Part shown: piece after piece, positions 8,460-18,093 of the stretch | Numbering within the stretch: the stretch's first letter is position 1 | Layout of the letters: each line of letters starts with the position of its first letter | Source of the DNA: Bdellovibrionales bacterium RIFCSPHIGHO2_01_FULL_40_29 | GTDB taxonomy: Bacteria; Bdellovibrionota; Bdellovibrionia; Bdellovibrionales; Bdellovibrionaceae | Direction of reading: 5' to 3' | Assembly (NCBI GenBank): GCA_001771815.1 | Contig: MEPU01000006.1 | Location: 62,001-126,000, forward strand | DNA length: 64,000 nt | Made by a program: the position numbers and the translations under genes | Notes under the pieces: generated by a model | Seen by the model: the letters and a program-made list of their open reading frames with translations, nothing else | Database searches by the model: none | What the model was told of the DNA's origin: nothing

Positions 8460-9720
8460 ATCCAGCCTTGTCCCAGTAAATTCCCATACCGCCAAGATCT
8501 TCTTCAATTCTCAAAAGCTGATTGTATTTCGCGGTCCGCTCACTACGACACAAGCTACCTGTTTTAATTTGATGACAATTCAATGCAACTGCCAAATCAG
8601 CAATTGTCACATCTTCTGTTTCACCACTTCGATGAGACATTACTGTTCGCATCTTATTTCTCTGCGCCAAGTTCACCGCTTCAAATGTTTCTGTTAAAGT
8701 TCCAATCTGATTCACTTTGACCAAAAGCGCATTCGCTGCTTTCTTCTCGATCCCCATGCGCAAACGCTTTGGATTTGTAACAAATAAGTCATCACCCACA
8801 AGCTGAACATGCTTCCCCATTTCAGCAGTAGCACTGATCCAAGACTCCCAATCGTCTTCTGAAAACCCATCTTCGATACTGACCAATGGATATTTTTGTG
8901 ACCATTTCAAATAGATATTCTGTAACTCAGATCCAGAAATTGTTTGTTTTTCCCAGCGGTACTTCCCGCCCTCGAACATCTCTGTGGCCGCAACATCTAA
9001 AGCTAAAAATACATTCTGACCAGCTTCATAACCGGCTTCTAAAATGGCTTGCATTAATAATTCCAAAGCTTCTTCATTTGACTTTAATACTGGCGCAAAA
9101 CCACCCTCATCACCTACAGCCGTTGATAATCCTTTTTTTCCAAGAATCTTTTTCAAGGTGTGAAAAATTTCTGAACCAGCTCGTAGTGATTCTGAAAAAG
9201 AATTATTCACTGTAGGAACAATCATAAATTCTTGAATATCTAAGCCATTATTCGCATGCGCTCCGCCATTTAAAACATTCATTAATGGCACCGGTAAACG
9301 ACAAGCTTGCGATCCCCCCACATAACGATACAGTGGAAGCCCCGCATCTCGAGCTGCTGCATGCGCACACGCTAGTGACACACCCAAGATCGCATTGGCA
9401 CCCAAGTTCGATTTATTTTCAGATCCATCAATATCTCGTAAAAGTTTATCAATATACACTTGCTCAAAAACATTTAATCCAACCACTTCCGGAGCTAACT
9501 TTTCACGGACATGAGAAATCGCTTTTAAAACACCTTTTCCAAGATATCTTTTTTTGTCGCCATCTCGTAGTTCAAAAGCTTCGTGCGCGCCCGTACTGGC
9601 ACCTGACGGAACAGCGGCACGCCCCATATTTCCATCTGCGGTCTTAACCTCGACCTCCAGCGTTGGATTTCCACGACTATCTAAAATTTCGCGCGCGTGC
9701 AAACTGATAATGTCAGACAT
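8452..9720 (-). CDS. eno: Enolase
   Basis: 422 residues, typical length. Signature segments are visible in order: [57 protein letters not shown] with the metal-binding acids, [25 protein letters not shown] with the catalytic Lys, and the HRSGETED loop. It interconverts 2-phosphoglycerate and phosphoenolpyruvate in the cytoplasm. The start overlaps the stop of the upstream 331-residue gene by 8 bp, implying coupled translation. At the 3' end it overlaps the opposite-strand Gre-like gene by 8 bp. Confidence 0.98.
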   Translation of the reverse strand: MSDIISLHAREILDSRGNPTLEVEVKTADGNMGRAAVPSGASTGAHEAFELRDGDKKRYLGKGVLKAISHVREKLAPEVVGLNVFEQVYIDKLLRDIDGSENKSNLGANAILGVSLACAHAAARDAGLPLYRYVGGSQACRLPVPLMNVLNGGAHANNGLDIQEFMIVPTVNNSFSESLRAGSEIFHTLKKILGKKGLSTAVGDEGGFAPVLKSNEEALELLMQAILEAGYEAGQNVFLALDVAATEMFEGGKYRWEKQTISGSELQNIYLKWSQKYPLVSIEDGFSEDDWESWISATAEMGKHVQLVGDDLFVTNPKRLRMGIEKKAANALLVKVNQIGTLTETFEAVNLAQRNKMRTVMSHRSGETEDVTIADLAVALNCHQIKTGSLCRSERTAKYNQLLRIEEDLGGMGIYWDKAGFR

Positions 9721-10708
9721 AAAAATCCTCTTTCTTTGATGTTTCGGGTTTATTCTTATCGGGATTATTTAATTTTTTTAATGTTTCCAAACTTTCAAGA
9801 ATAATTTGAGGATACTGATTCTTCACGATATCCCAATCGACGCGTCGAAAGGCTTCTTTAATTCCTGGGGTTTGCTTTTGCCCAGCCGTCAGCAGTGTCA
9901 CCAACTGATGAGCACGAACCATATAGTCATGCAATCGAGATAAGTTTTGTGCGACCTGATGAACGGGACGCTTCATAAACTCAAACTCAGAAAAATCTTC
10001 ATGAATCACCGCACGCTCTTCATCTGAAAAATCACTTCCCCGATTTGTTGCCAAACGCTGAAGTTCTTCGTTACGACGTTGGAGCTCGCGATTTTTTTCT
10101 TCTAAATCTTTACTGCTTTCTTGCAACTGTCGAATAACATCTTGCATGAGCGCCGGAGAAATTTGATGAGACTCATCATTTAAAATACTTGTTTGTTCTG
10201 TCGACCAATCAATTTTCAAATGAATATCATTCCACTCGCAAACTGCAGGAGACTGTCCTACATAAATAGGCAGCGATTCAAAAGCTGCTTTTAAATACAT
10301 CGTGACCAATGGATACTGCTCAGCCGGCAGCGGAATATCAAATGACAAACCTTTTGCAGTACGCGCTAAATTTTCAATTGGCGGTTCAGGTGAAATAAAA
10401 TAGCCCAAAAATTTTTCTGGCTGATGAAAAATTTCTTGTGGCTGCGGCATCATACGAAGCACGCTATCAAGAACACCCCAAACTTTAATTTTTGGAGTGC
10501 AATGCCCTGCTTGCACTAAGATATTTGAACTCAAAGCCAAACGTTCTAAAAAAGCTTCCATATCTGGAGCTCGCATCCAATACGATGGATCACGCAACAA
10601 TTCCCACGGAATATCCGTTTCAGAAAAGTAACCAGACAAATCAATTTTCTCTGATTCCAAATAAGTTAAAATAGCATGAGTGACTTTACAGCTAAAATGC
10701 ACGGTCAC
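9713..10708 (-). CDS. Hypothetical cytoplasmic protein with central coiled coil
   Basis: 331 residues from a GTG start. Residues ~1-180 look like a compact alpha/beta sensory domain ([35 protein letters not shown]). Residues ~190-225 form a coiled coil ([18 protein letters not shown]). A helical region with [19 protein letters not shown] follows. No signal peptide or membrane helix. The shape of sensory domain plus signalling coiled coil recalls the input half of cyclases or kinases, but no output domain is present. Not recognised. It overlaps the eno start by 8 bp, so it is probably cotranscribed with eno. Confidence 0.6.
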   Translation of the reverse strand: MTVHFSCKVTHAILTYLESEKIDLSGYFSETDIPWELLRDPSYWMRAPDMEAFLERLALSSNILVQAGHCTPKIKVWGVLDSVLRMMPQPQEIFHQPEKFLGYFISPEPPIENLARTAKGLSFDIPLPAEQYPLVTMYLKAAFESLPIYVGQSPAVCEWNDIHLKIDWSTEQTSILNDESHQISPALMQDVIRQLQESSKDLEEKNRELQRRNEELQRLATNRGSDFSDEERAVIHEDFSEFEFMKRPVHQVAQNLSRLHDYMVRAHQLVTLLTAGQKQTPGIKEAFRRVDWDIVKNQYPQIILESLETLKKLNNPDKNKPETSKKEDFYV

Positions 10709-10783
10709 ACTCTAGTAGAATGGCTTTCGTGTCGCAAGTTCTTATCCATTTAGTGCTGCTGCCCAAATAGGCTGAAACTCGGT

Positions 10784-11920
10784 CTAAGCGGCTTTTATGG
10801 GTTTTTGAAACTTGGATGGTGGATAGTTGATCTTATTATCCAGAATCTCTTGATAAAATGAAGGCATATTTCCGGTTGGCTCAATTCCACCCTCGAGTGT
10901 GCCATCCGATTTTCGAGTCAATTTAGTGATTTCAAAAATTGGGACAACGATATACTTACCCTCTCGATCAATTCCACGAACTTCAGAAATTGCTCCGATT
11001 TTTCGAGACCCATCTGGATATCTTGAAATCTGGACAATAATTTCAATCGCTGATGCCACTTGCGAAGTCAGCGCTTTTTCACTGATTTTGGCATCACCAC
11101 CAGCAGCCAATGCTTCTAAACGAATAATCGCATCCTCGGGAGTATTGGCATGCACAGTTCCCATGCTGCCTTTATGTCCTGTATTCATCGCACTAATTAA
11201 CTCTAAGGCTTCACTGGAACGCACCTCACCCACAATGATGCGATCCGGTCGTAAACGCAATGCACTCCTGAGCAAATCTTTAATCGAAACTTCACCTTGC
11301 CCCTGCTGATCAGCTTGTCGGGTTTCAAATCTCACCACATGTTCATAATCAATTTGAAGTTCAGAGGAATCTTCAATGACTAAAATACGCTGTCCCTTTG
11401 GGATACGAGAGCATAACAAACTCAGAAGCGTTGTCTTCCCCGAGCCAGTACCACCGCTGACAATGACATTTTTTCCAAGAAACATGCACAAATCAATAAA
11501 CTGCCACGCATCACCACTGATTGTTCCCGTTTTAATATAGTCCGCCGGAGATATTTTGCTGGCTGTAAATTTTCGAATACTAATAACCGTTCCCTGACGA
11601 GATACAGGTGGCATCACAGCCGCAATTCGAGATCCGCTCGCAGGATGGCCTTCAATAATTGGCAATCGAGCATCCAAACGAGGCTCCTCTTTGCTAATGC
11701 GACGACCCACCGACTGCGCAATACTATTGATGGCTGCTTGCAAATTATCTTCATCTGGAAATCGAGCATCAGTTAACTCGAGCTTTCCTCGACGCTCAAT
11801 AAAAATTTGACTTGGTCCATTGATAAGAACTTCCGACACCTGCGGATCATTCAAAAATTCTTCGACCGGAGCTAATGCCCGGGCTATGACCTCTTTGAAG
11901 TTTGAATTCTCTCCGGACAT
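10784..11920 (-). CDS. cpaF: CpaF/TadA-type secretion ATPase
   Basis: 378 residues. The N-terminal domain (FLNDPQVSEVLINGP) is followed by the RecA-like ATPase: Walker A SGGTGSGKTTLLSLL near residue 155, the Asp box VIEDSSELQI, Walker B with LRPDRIIVGEVRSSEALE, and the His box TGHKGSMGTVHANT. These are the CpaF hallmarks. Family knowledge: CpaF/TadA powers assembly of Flp/Tad pili from the inner-membrane face. No other tad/cpa gene is in the window, so it is an orphan locally. It follows a secreted cupredoxin gene by 18 bp on the same strand, which is an unusual partner. Confidence 0.93.
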   Translation of the reverse strand: MSGENSNFKEVIARALAPVEEFLNDPQVSEVLINGPSQIFIERRGKLELTDARFPDEDNLQAAINSIAQSVGRRISKEEPRLDARLPIIEGHPASGSRIAAVMPPVSRQGTVISIRKFTASKISPADYIKTGTISGDAWQFIDLCMFLGKNVIVSGGTGSGKTTLLSLLCSRIPKGQRILVIEDSSELQIDYEHVVRFETRQADQQGQGEVSIKDLLRSALRLRPDRIIVGEVRSSEALELISAMNTGHKGSMGTVHANTPEDAIIRLEALAAGGDAKISEKALTSQVASAIEIIVQISRYPDGSRKIGAISEVRGIDREGKYIVVPIFEITKLTRKSDGTLEGGIEPTGNMPSFYQEILDNKINYPPSKFQKPIKAA

Positions 11921-11938
11921 AATGCCTTCTTCTTTGAA

Positions 11939-12484
11939 CTACTCTTCAGATGCCGTTTTGCGAACAGTCACATCTGGAACAACAACAAGTTTTCCGTGAA
12001 CACCGGTTTCAGGGCATTGATATGAAAAAACACCTTCAACCTTAGGTTCGATAACAAAAGTTTTTAAATTTCCATACATTGTATTGTGTGATTGAGTGAA
12101 TGAATCCATTAAAAAACTGGTGTTTTTTTCTTTCATATTCAAATTCACCACATGAATTTTATAGGCTTCTCCCTTTTTTACCTGAACAGTATCTGGAACA
12201 AAACCCGCATCAGTATTCACAATAACAATTTCTCGTGAAATATCGGCCGGATTCACAACATTTTTCAAGGCTTCCATAATTTCTTGATCTGTCGTTTTTT
12301 CAACATTTTTAACATTCAAAGATTGAGACGCGGGCATCCTAACATTCTCAATTTGAGTTGGTTTTGTTTGCCGTCGAGACAAATCAATTTCCCAAGCATG
12401 CACAGTCACTTGCGCAAAAAAACAGAATGAAAAAAGAAAACCTCTAGTGAAGCTCTTTGCGAGCTTGAAATTCGCTGAATTCAC
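11939..12484 (-). CDS. Secreted cupredoxin-like protein
   Basis: The start is set at GTG 12484 because GGAGG lies 6 nt upstream and the product then opens with a clean signal peptide (KSFTRGFLFSFCFFAQVTVHA). A longer reading frame would bury it. The 181-residue product ends in a cupredoxin-type domain: FVPDTVQVKKGEAYKIHVVN, then SFTQSHNTMYG, then SYQCPETGVHGKLVVVPD, where Cys and His could bind type 1 copper. The usual axial Met after the His is not evident. The first 40 bp overlap the 3' end of the 92-residue gene. It precedes the CpaF ATPase by 18 bp. A periplasmic redox or copper role is inferred. Confidence 0.7.
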   Translation of the reverse strand: MNSANFKLAKSFTRGFLFSFCFFAQVTVHAWEIDLSRRQTKPTQIENVRMPASQSLNVKNVEKTTDQEIMEALKNVVNPADISREIVIVNTDAGFVPDTVQVKKGEAYKIHVVNLNMKEKNTSFLMDSFTQSHNTMYGNLKTFVIEPKVEGVFSYQCPETGVHGKLVVVPDVTVRKTASEE

Positions 12485-12722
12485 GAGCCACCTCCAATGC
12501 AACAAAATAAAGGGATTTTTTATCGAAACTATTAAGAGTTGAAACCAGTTGGTCTTTGTTTCCGCGACAGGCATTCACGGATTGGCAAACGTGATGAACA
12601 TGTTTCGGATTTTTAGACATTTCAGCATTGATAGCTTCCCAATCCATGCTGAGCACAGGATCAATGGCACCTATTGTATAAAGCGCATCAAAAACGGCTT
12701 GTAAATCACCTTGTATAAACAT
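12444..12722 (-). CDS. Hypothetical protein, 92 residues
   Basis: A small soluble ORF with a strong Shine-Dalgarno (GGAGGAAGC directly before the ATG). It is helical, with two Cys in a HHVCQSVNACRG segment and a C-terminal EVAREFSEFQARKELH. No signal peptide. It is the first gene of a leftward group with the cupredoxin and CpaF genes; its last 40 bp overlap the cupredoxin start, implying coupled translation. Not recognised. Confidence 0.6.
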   Translation of the reverse strand: MFIQGDLQAVFDALYTIGAIDPVLSMDWEAINAEMSKNPKHVHHVCQSVNACRGNKDQLVSTLNSFDKKSLYFVALEVAREFSEFQARKELH

Positions 12723-12868
12723 GCTTCCTCCGCTGGTTTCTTATCGGCGCCAACCATGGCACCTATGAAACTTTTCGGAGGAATTTTGAATTTACTTGAG
12801 TCAAAATGAGACGATTCTCTGTAACAAACAACAAAACGCGACCAATGCTTAGCTTCGTCGCATATAGA

Positions 12869-13501
12869 TTAGTTCTTTTTTGTTTTTTTCTTCAAAACTT
12901 CAGAGCGTTGATCAAGCACTCGCTGTGCAATATGGGATGGCCCAACAGATCCGCGCATCAAGTTCAACTTTCTTTCAGATATCGCAGCCTTTGAGTATTC
13001 AACATCTGCTCCAGCAATACGTTCGACAATCCGTGCCTCAAAACCTGGACTTTCGTACTGTTTCATCAAATCGGGTTTAAACTCCGCAATGATATTTTCA
13101 AGAACAACTCCCGAAGTCACCTGATCGGATGGATGAACTCCATCGGTCTTTAAATTGGCTATACTTTTATCAACCAAAGCATTAATTGAGCTTTCCCACT
13201 CATCTATATCGTCTAATGGATTTTTAACAATGGAGAGTGTTTTTTCAACCAAGCTGTCCTCATCTGGTCGACTGAGGCAAATTTCCAAACCTTCCTGTAA
13301 AGGCTCTGAACTGTTAGTTCTTTTATACACTCGTACTTTTTCTTGCAAGATTTCGGTCATCTCATCTAAATCCATTAACTTCAAACGGCTGTATGACATT
13401 TCAGTTTGGCGTTCACCTGTTGGACGAATACCTGATACACATCCGGCCAGAAAGAAAACCGTACAAATAGCTAAACATATGTTGGATTTTTTTATTTTCA
13501 T
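12869..13501 (-). CDS. Putative lipoprotein, function unknown
   Basis: 210 residues with a clear lipoprotein signal: MKIKKSNICLAICTVFFLAGC, lipobox LAGC, Cys at 21. The remainder is charged and helical (KLMDLDEMTEILQEKVRVYKR; LSRPDEDSLVEKTL) with a lysine-rich end. No domain recognised. It lies alone between two short spacers on the minus strand. Envelope location is supported by the lipobox; function is unknown. Opposite-strand reading frames in the same place look like shadows. Confidence 0.6.
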   Translation of the reverse strand: MKIKKSNICLAICTVFFLAGCVSGIRPTGERQTEMSYSRLKLMDLDEMTEILQEKVRVYKRTNSSEPLQEGLEICLSRPDEDSLVEKTLSIVKNPLDDIDEWESSINALVDKSIANLKTDGVHPSDQVTSGVVLENIIAEFKPDLMKQYESPGFEARIVERIAGADVEYSKAAISERKLNLMRGSVGPSHIAQRVLDQRSEVLKKKTKKN

Positions 13502-13656
13502 TCAAACACTATATATCAGTTTTTTACATATTTTGAGTGATCCCTGCGTGTCTGGACTTCAGACGAGTCATGTCGAAATTAAAAAAAGATTTTTCGTTTC
13601 CAAATAGCTATGACACACTAATTGAGCTTTAATAAAGAACCAAACCGGAGGATAAA

Positions 13657-14445
13657 TTGAAAACATCACGTATTTTGTCGACCTTAACCGTTATCATTTC
13701 AGCTTTTGTAGTAGCTGCCTGTGCCCCTTCTGCAAAACAGTTGAAAGATGCTGTCGAAAAAGATCCCTCAATCGTTTTTGTTGCGATCGAAAAAGACCCT
13801 GCTAAGTTTATTGAAATCGTAAATAAAGCAGCACAAGACGCACAAAAAGTTGGAGCGGAAAAAGCTCAAGAGGACGAGAAAAAAGCTCGTGAAGCTGAGT
13901 TTGCAAATCCTTTAGTTGCACAAATTGAAGATGGTCGGGTTATTTTTGGAAATAAAAATGCACCGATTACAATTGTTGAATACTCTGATTTCCAATGTCC
14001 GTATTGCTCACGTGGCTTCCAAACAATGAAGCAAGTGCAAAAAGAATACGGCGACAAAGTACGTATTGTATTCAAGCACTTACCGCTCGATTTCCATCCT
14101 TTAGCAATGCCTGCTGCTAAGTATTTTGAAGCTATTGCTGTACAAGACCACGCAAAAGCAGAAAAATTTCATGACATGGTTTTTGAAAACCAAGGCATGC
14201 TCAAAGATAAAGGCGAAGGCTACTTCAAAGATTCAGCTAAAAAATTGGGCGTGGATATGAAGAAATTGGAAGCTGATCTTAAAGATGAGAAAATCCAAGC
14301 TCGCATTAATGCTGATATGGAAGAAGCCAAAAAATTCAATATGAGTGGAACGCCTGGTTTCCTTATCAATGGGGTTTCTTTGCGCGGTGCTTATCCATTC
14401 CCTTCATTCAAAGAAATTATCGATCAACATCTAGCTAAAAAGTAA
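13657..14445 (+). CDS. DsbA-family thioredoxin-fold lipoprotein
   Basis: 262 residues from a TTG start with GGAGG upstream. The lipoprotein signal ends in VVAAC. A helical, Lys/Glu-rich spacer (~30-85) is followed by a DsbA-like thioredoxin fold: YSDFQCPYCSRGF with the CPYC active site near residue 113, a helical insert, and the cis-Pro loop SGTPGFLINGV near 230. Family knowledge: such proteins oxidise or isomerise disulfides in the periplasm. The long spacer would let a membrane-anchored enzyme reach substrates. A rho-independent terminator follows at once. Confidence 0.85.
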   Translation: MKTSRILSTLTVIISAFVVAACAPSAKQLKDAVEKDPSIVFVAIEKDPAKFIEIVNKAAQDAQKVGAEKAQEDEKKAREAEFANPLVAQIEDGRVIFGNKNAPITIVEYSDFQCPYCSRGFQTMKQVQKEYGDKVRIVFKHLPLDFHPLAMPAAKYFEAIAVQDHAKAEKFHDMVFENQGMLKDKGEGYFKDSAKKLGVDMKKLEADLKDEKIQARINADMEEAKKFNMSGTPGFLINGVSLRGAYPFPSFKEIIDQHLAKK

Positions 14446-14465
14446 TTTTTTAGTCTCAGAAAATG

Positions 14466-14500
14466 AAAAAGGATGCCCTGAAGTGGACATCCTTTTTTTT
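14466..14500. terminator. Bidirectional rho-independent terminator
   Basis: The arms AAAAAGGATG (14466-14475) and CATCCTTTTT (14488-14497) form a 10-bp stem with a 12-nt loop, followed by a T run on the plus strand. The minus strand also ends in a T-rich tract. It sits between the converging DsbA-like and sfsA genes and its distal arm touches the sfsA stop codon. Confidence 0.85.
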
Positions 14501-15263
14501 ATTTAATTGGCAAGACTTTCTGACTTAATACAATCCCCTCTTGGGAAATATTCATGAGAACTGGTGTCATGATCAGTCCTTTTTTAAAAGCTACATCAAA
14601 TAATTTTTTATATTCAGGATCTATATCATCTGCAATCGAGAATACGGAAACATCGTCTCGTTGGATTGTAAAAATCAGTTCAGCCTTATGCCCCTCATCG
14701 ATCAAATTCATCAATTCCATAAGATGCTTTTGACCTCGTTCGGTCACGGCATCTGGAAATTGAGCCTGGCCATTGCGCGCCAAGGAGACATTCTTGATTT
14801 CAATGTAATGCTTTAACTCCGAGGGGTTTGTCAGATGGCTCTCATCCAAACAAAATACACCATCCAAACGCGTTTCTTTAGAAATCTTATGTTCCGATTT
14901 ATAGAACGTGTAATTTTCCCAATTTTTAAAATGAGGTTTTTTCGTTTCAATTGACTTCACAGCGGCCAACTGCACAATTTTATTAGGCCATGATGTGTTC
15001 ACCCCAACCCAGGCCCCAGAATTAGCCTGTACAGCTTCTAGCGTGCCTTTTAATTTTCTTTCTGGATCATCACTCAACGAGAACCAGCAGGGATGCGTTT
15101 GATCTTTTTCAATAACCGATTTTAAGCTTCCCGTATTAGGACAGTGAATGGTCAGAGCAATTTTTTTCTGTGAAATTGGGTCAATGTATTCAACGTCTGC
15201 AAAGAAACGCTTATATCGCTTTAGTAAAATACCTTCTGTAAGCTTACTCTTGAACTGAATCAT
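14499..15263 (-). CDS. sfsA: SfsA family DNA/RNA nuclease (sugar fermentation stimulation protein)
   Basis: 254 residues. Recognisable segments are LLKRYKRFFADVEY, HCPNTGSLKSVIE, ETRLDGVFCLDE, and HYIEIKNVSLARNGQAQFPD followed by VTERGQKHLMEL. The Asp/Glu-x-Lys core in IEIKNV matches the nuclease-like active site. Family knowledge: SfsA has been tied to maltose metabolism regulation and shows nuclease activity, but its physiological role is unsettled. Its ATG overlaps the argS stop by one base (TAATG), so it is translated from the argS message. Confidence 0.93.
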   Translation of the reverse strand: MIQFKSKLTEGILLKRYKRFFADVEYIDPISQKKIALTIHCPNTGSLKSVIEKDQTHPCWFSLSDDPERKLKGTLEAVQANSGAWVGVNTSWPNKIVQLAAVKSIETKKPHFKNWENYTFYKSEHKISKETRLDGVFCLDESHLTNPSELKHYIEIKNVSLARNGQAQFPDAVTERGQKHLMELMNLIDEGHKAELIFTIQRDDVSVFSIADDIDPEYKKLFDVAFKKGLIMTPVLMNISQEGIVLSQKVLPIK

Positions 15264-17026
15264 TACATTCTTTCTGGAACAGGAATTCCCAAAAGCGCTA
15301 AGCCTTGCTTCAAAATATTTGCAGTTGCAGTGGCCAATGCCAATCTCGATTTTTTTAAATCTTCAGTTTCAGCTTTACCAATCGCACAGTCGTGATAAAA
15401 AACATTAAACTTCTTTGCTGTTTCATAAAGATAAGTACAAAGCGCCGCCGGCTTGTAATTCTCGGCGGACATCAACGCAACAGAGTTAAAGTTCATCAGA
15501 TGTTGCATCAATTTAATTTCGGCAGCATGAGATAATAATGAACCATCAAAATGATTCGTATCTGTTGCAAATTTTTTAATAACTGATTGAATTCGAGCAT
15601 AACTGTATTGAATAAATGGACCCGATTCTCCATCCAATTTCAACCACTCCGCCATATCAAAAACAATTTTTTTATTGGTATCTTGGCGAATCATCCCATA
15701 TTTAATAGCACCTTGTGCGACAGCATCAGCAACAGTTTCAATATCCTCGGAAGACCACTCATCCTTGTACCGAGATAAATACTCCGTTTTGACATGGTTC
15801 TTCATTTGATTCACCAATGTCATTAAAGGAATAATATTTCCCTTTCGAGAACTCATGGCACCATCTGGAAGCTCAACAAAATTATACTGCAAGTGAAAAC
15901 AATTTTTAGCCTGCGGAAAACCCAAAACATCTAAAGCACGAAAGACCTGTTTGAAATGCAATGCCTGACGGACATCAACAACATAAATTGATTTCTCAAT
16001 ATGATAATCTTCAAATTTTCGACGAGCCAATTCGATATCTTTGGTGGCATAAAGACCCGTGCCATCGGTCTTCAAAAGCATGCAAAACCCAAGATTTTCG
16101 CTCTCGAAATCTAAACCAATAGCGCCCTGGGATTCGACTAGCTTCCCTTGCTCATAGTATTTTTTAATCATTTTTACAGAATCCGCATCCACATCAGATT
16201 CCCAATACCACACGTCAAATTGGACTCCGGCCCATCTGTATACTTTATTCATTAAATCAATTGACCACTGGCGGGTTTCTTTCCAAAGTTCAAAAAAATC
16301 ACCGCGATGTTGTTCAAGCTGTTTCAAAATTTCGGTCAATTGCTGTTTATTGCTTTCATATTTTTCAGTTTTTTCTTCATCTTCCAATTTGATATTAGCT
16401 GCAGAATACATCTGCCCCAACCATTCACCCCGGTTTGGGTCTTGGCGTTTCTGATCAAAAACTTCTAATCCAATGTGATTTTTAATATACCAAAGACACT
16501 TGGCAACGTGAGTTCCAACGTCTCCTGGAAACGTTGTACTGACAATTTCATGGCCGGAATACCGCAGCAATCGAATCAAGGCATCTCCCAAACAAAGATT
16601 TCGCATGTGACCTACGTGAATTTCTTTATGTGTATTGGGTTGAGAATACTCGATCATTCCTTTGGGTGTTTTTTCTGTTAATTTTCTTTTAAATAACTCG
16701 AACGAAACCGCAGGCTTCACAACATGCTCAGCTAATAATGCTGCTGAAAATTTAAAATTCAAATAAGGTCCTGCGACTTCGATCGAACTCACGCCGTCAA
16801 TCGCACCAACAAGTGCTTTCAGCTCTGCGGCTGCCATAGGTGGAGCTTTTTTTAAATTTTTCGCTAAAATAAAACAGCCAAAGGCTAAATGCCCCAAATC
16901 AGTATTGGGTGGCTCAACAAGTTGGTTATAAATTTCAGCTTTTTCTAAACTTACGCCTAAGGTCGAAATGGCATTAAATAGAGATTTAGACACTAGAATT
17001 CGGAGCGGATCGTGCATTAGATTCAT
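15263..17026 (-). CDS. argS: Arginyl-tRNA synthetase
   Basis: 587 residues, class I aminoacyl-tRNA synthetase. An N-terminal additional domain (NFKFSAALL) leads to the HIGH motif HVGHMRNL near residue 133 within SQPNTHKEIHVGH. The KMSKS region reads MSSRKGN near residue 390, the usual degenerate ArgRS form. The C-terminal anticodon-binding domain includes SGPFIQYSYARIQSV and ends IPVPERM. It charges tRNA-Arg in the cytoplasm. sfsA follows with a 1-bp overlap. Confidence 0.97.
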   Translation of the reverse strand: MNLMHDPLRILVSKSLFNAISTLGVSLEKAEIYNQLVEPPNTDLGHLAFGCFILAKNLKKAPPMAAAELKALVGAIDGVSSIEVAGPYLNFKFSAALLAEHVVKPAVSFELFKRKLTEKTPKGMIEYSQPNTHKEIHVGHMRNLCLGDALIRLLRYSGHEIVSTTFPGDVGTHVAKCLWYIKNHIGLEVFDQKRQDPNRGEWLGQMYSAANIKLEDEEKTEKYESNKQQLTEILKQLEQHRGDFFELWKETRQWSIDLMNKVYRWAGVQFDVWYWESDVDADSVKMIKKYYEQGKLVESQGAIGLDFESENLGFCMLLKTDGTGLYATKDIELARRKFEDYHIEKSIYVVDVRQALHFKQVFRALDVLGFPQAKNCFHLQYNFVELPDGAMSSRKGNIIPLMTLVNQMKNHVKTEYLSRYKDEWSSEDIETVADAVAQGAIKYGMIRQDTNKKIVFDMAEWLKLDGESGPFIQYSYARIQSVIKKFATDTNHFDGSLLSHAAEIKLMQHLMNFNSVALMSAENYKPAALCTYLYETAKKFNVFYHDCAIGKAETEDLKKSRLALATATANILKQGLALLGIPVPERM

Positions 17027-17139
17027 ATAGCTTTAAGAAATAACAAAAGCAGGGCATTTTGCAATACAAAATCTGTCTATCTGCTTGTTAAGTCCTGCCA
17101 AAAGGGCTAAAACTGGGGACTCTAAATACAGAGGATTTT

Positions 17140-18093
17140 ATGTCTGAAGTTATTGCTAAAACTCGTGTTCCAAAACCTGACTGGCTTAAAGTGCGCGCAC
17201 CTGCAGGTGATAATTATGGCCGCATCAAAGATATGCTGGGTGAGCTTAAATTAGCCACTGTCTGCCAAGAAGCCAGATGCCCCAATATGGGCGAATGTTG
17301 GTCCGGTGGAACAGCTACATTTATGTTGATGGGGGAAGTTTGCACTCGTGGTTGCAAGTTTTGCAACGTCAAAACTGGAAATGCGAAGTTGGGTCTTCCC
17401 CCAGTGGACCCTTTCGAACCAGAAAAAGTTGCCTTTTCAATTTCGCAGATGAAACTGAACTATGTTGTGATCACTTCCGTTGATCGCGATGATATGCCAG
17501 ATCAGGGCTCGGATCATTTTGCTCGAACTGTAAAAACAATTAAAAAATTGGATCCAAATCTCATCGTTGAAATTCTGACTCCGGACTTCCGGGGCGATGA
17601 AAATTTAGTTCGGCACTTAGCTGAAGCAAAACCAAATGTCTTTGCTCACAATATTGAAACAGTTGAACGCCTGACTCCAAAAGTCCGTGATCCTCGCGCC
17701 AAGTACCGTCAATCTCTTCGCGTTTTAGAAACGGTAAAAGAATTTGATCCGACAATATTTACAAAATCGTCGATCATGCTGGGCTTGGGCGAAACTGACG
17801 AAGAAATCCTGCAAACATTAAAAGATCTTCGTGGTGTTGGATGTGATGTTGTCACTTTCGGTCAGTACTTACAGCCAACAGAAAAACATTTAAAAGTAAT
17901 TGAGTACATAACTCCTGAAAAATTCAAAGAGTGGCAAACTTTAGCTGAGGGGCTGGGCTTTTTATATGTCGCCAGCGGACCTCTGGTGCGAAGCTCTTAC
18001 CGCGCTGGTGAATTTTTTATGAAGGGAATCATCGAAAAACGCAACAAGGAAGCAGCTTCAGTTTCTGCTTCAAACTCTGAAAGGATTTCATAA
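17140..18093 (+). CDS. lipA: Lipoyl synthase
   Basis: 317 residues, radical SAM enzyme. The auxiliary [4Fe-4S] cluster Cys lie in CQEARCPNMGEC, the radical SAM cluster Cys in CTRGCKFCNV, and the conserved RSSYRAGE Ser near the C-terminus. LipA inserts two sulfurs into protein-bound octanoyl groups. AGAGGA precedes the ATG. The stop and the E2 start overlap by one base (TAATG). The downstream order E2, E3, lipB makes a local lipoate assembly and use module. Confidence 0.97.
   Translation: MSEVIAKTRVPKPDWLKVRAPAGDNYGRIKDMLGELKLATVCQEARCPNMGECWSGGTATFMLMGEVCTRGCKFCNVKTGNAKLGLPPVDPFEPEKVAFSISQMKLNYVVITSVDRDDMPDQGSDHFARTVKTIKKLDPNLIVEILTPDFRGDENLVRHLAEAKPNVFAHNIETVERLTPKVRDPRAKYRQSLRVLETVKEFDPTIFTKSSIMLGLGETDEEILQTLKDLRGVGCDVVTFGQYLQPTEKHLKVIEYITPEKFKEWQTLAEGLGFLYVASGPLVRSSYRAGEFFMKGIIEKRNKEAASVSASNSERIS

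Noticed and set aside
8886-9647. Plus-strand reading frames opposite enolase
   Set aside because: They are shadows of a strongly conserved gene, with no ribosome sites or recognisable domains.
13570-13632. 20-codon ORF before the DsbA-like lipoprotein gene
   Set aside because: Short, no clear ribosome site and no leader-peptide features.
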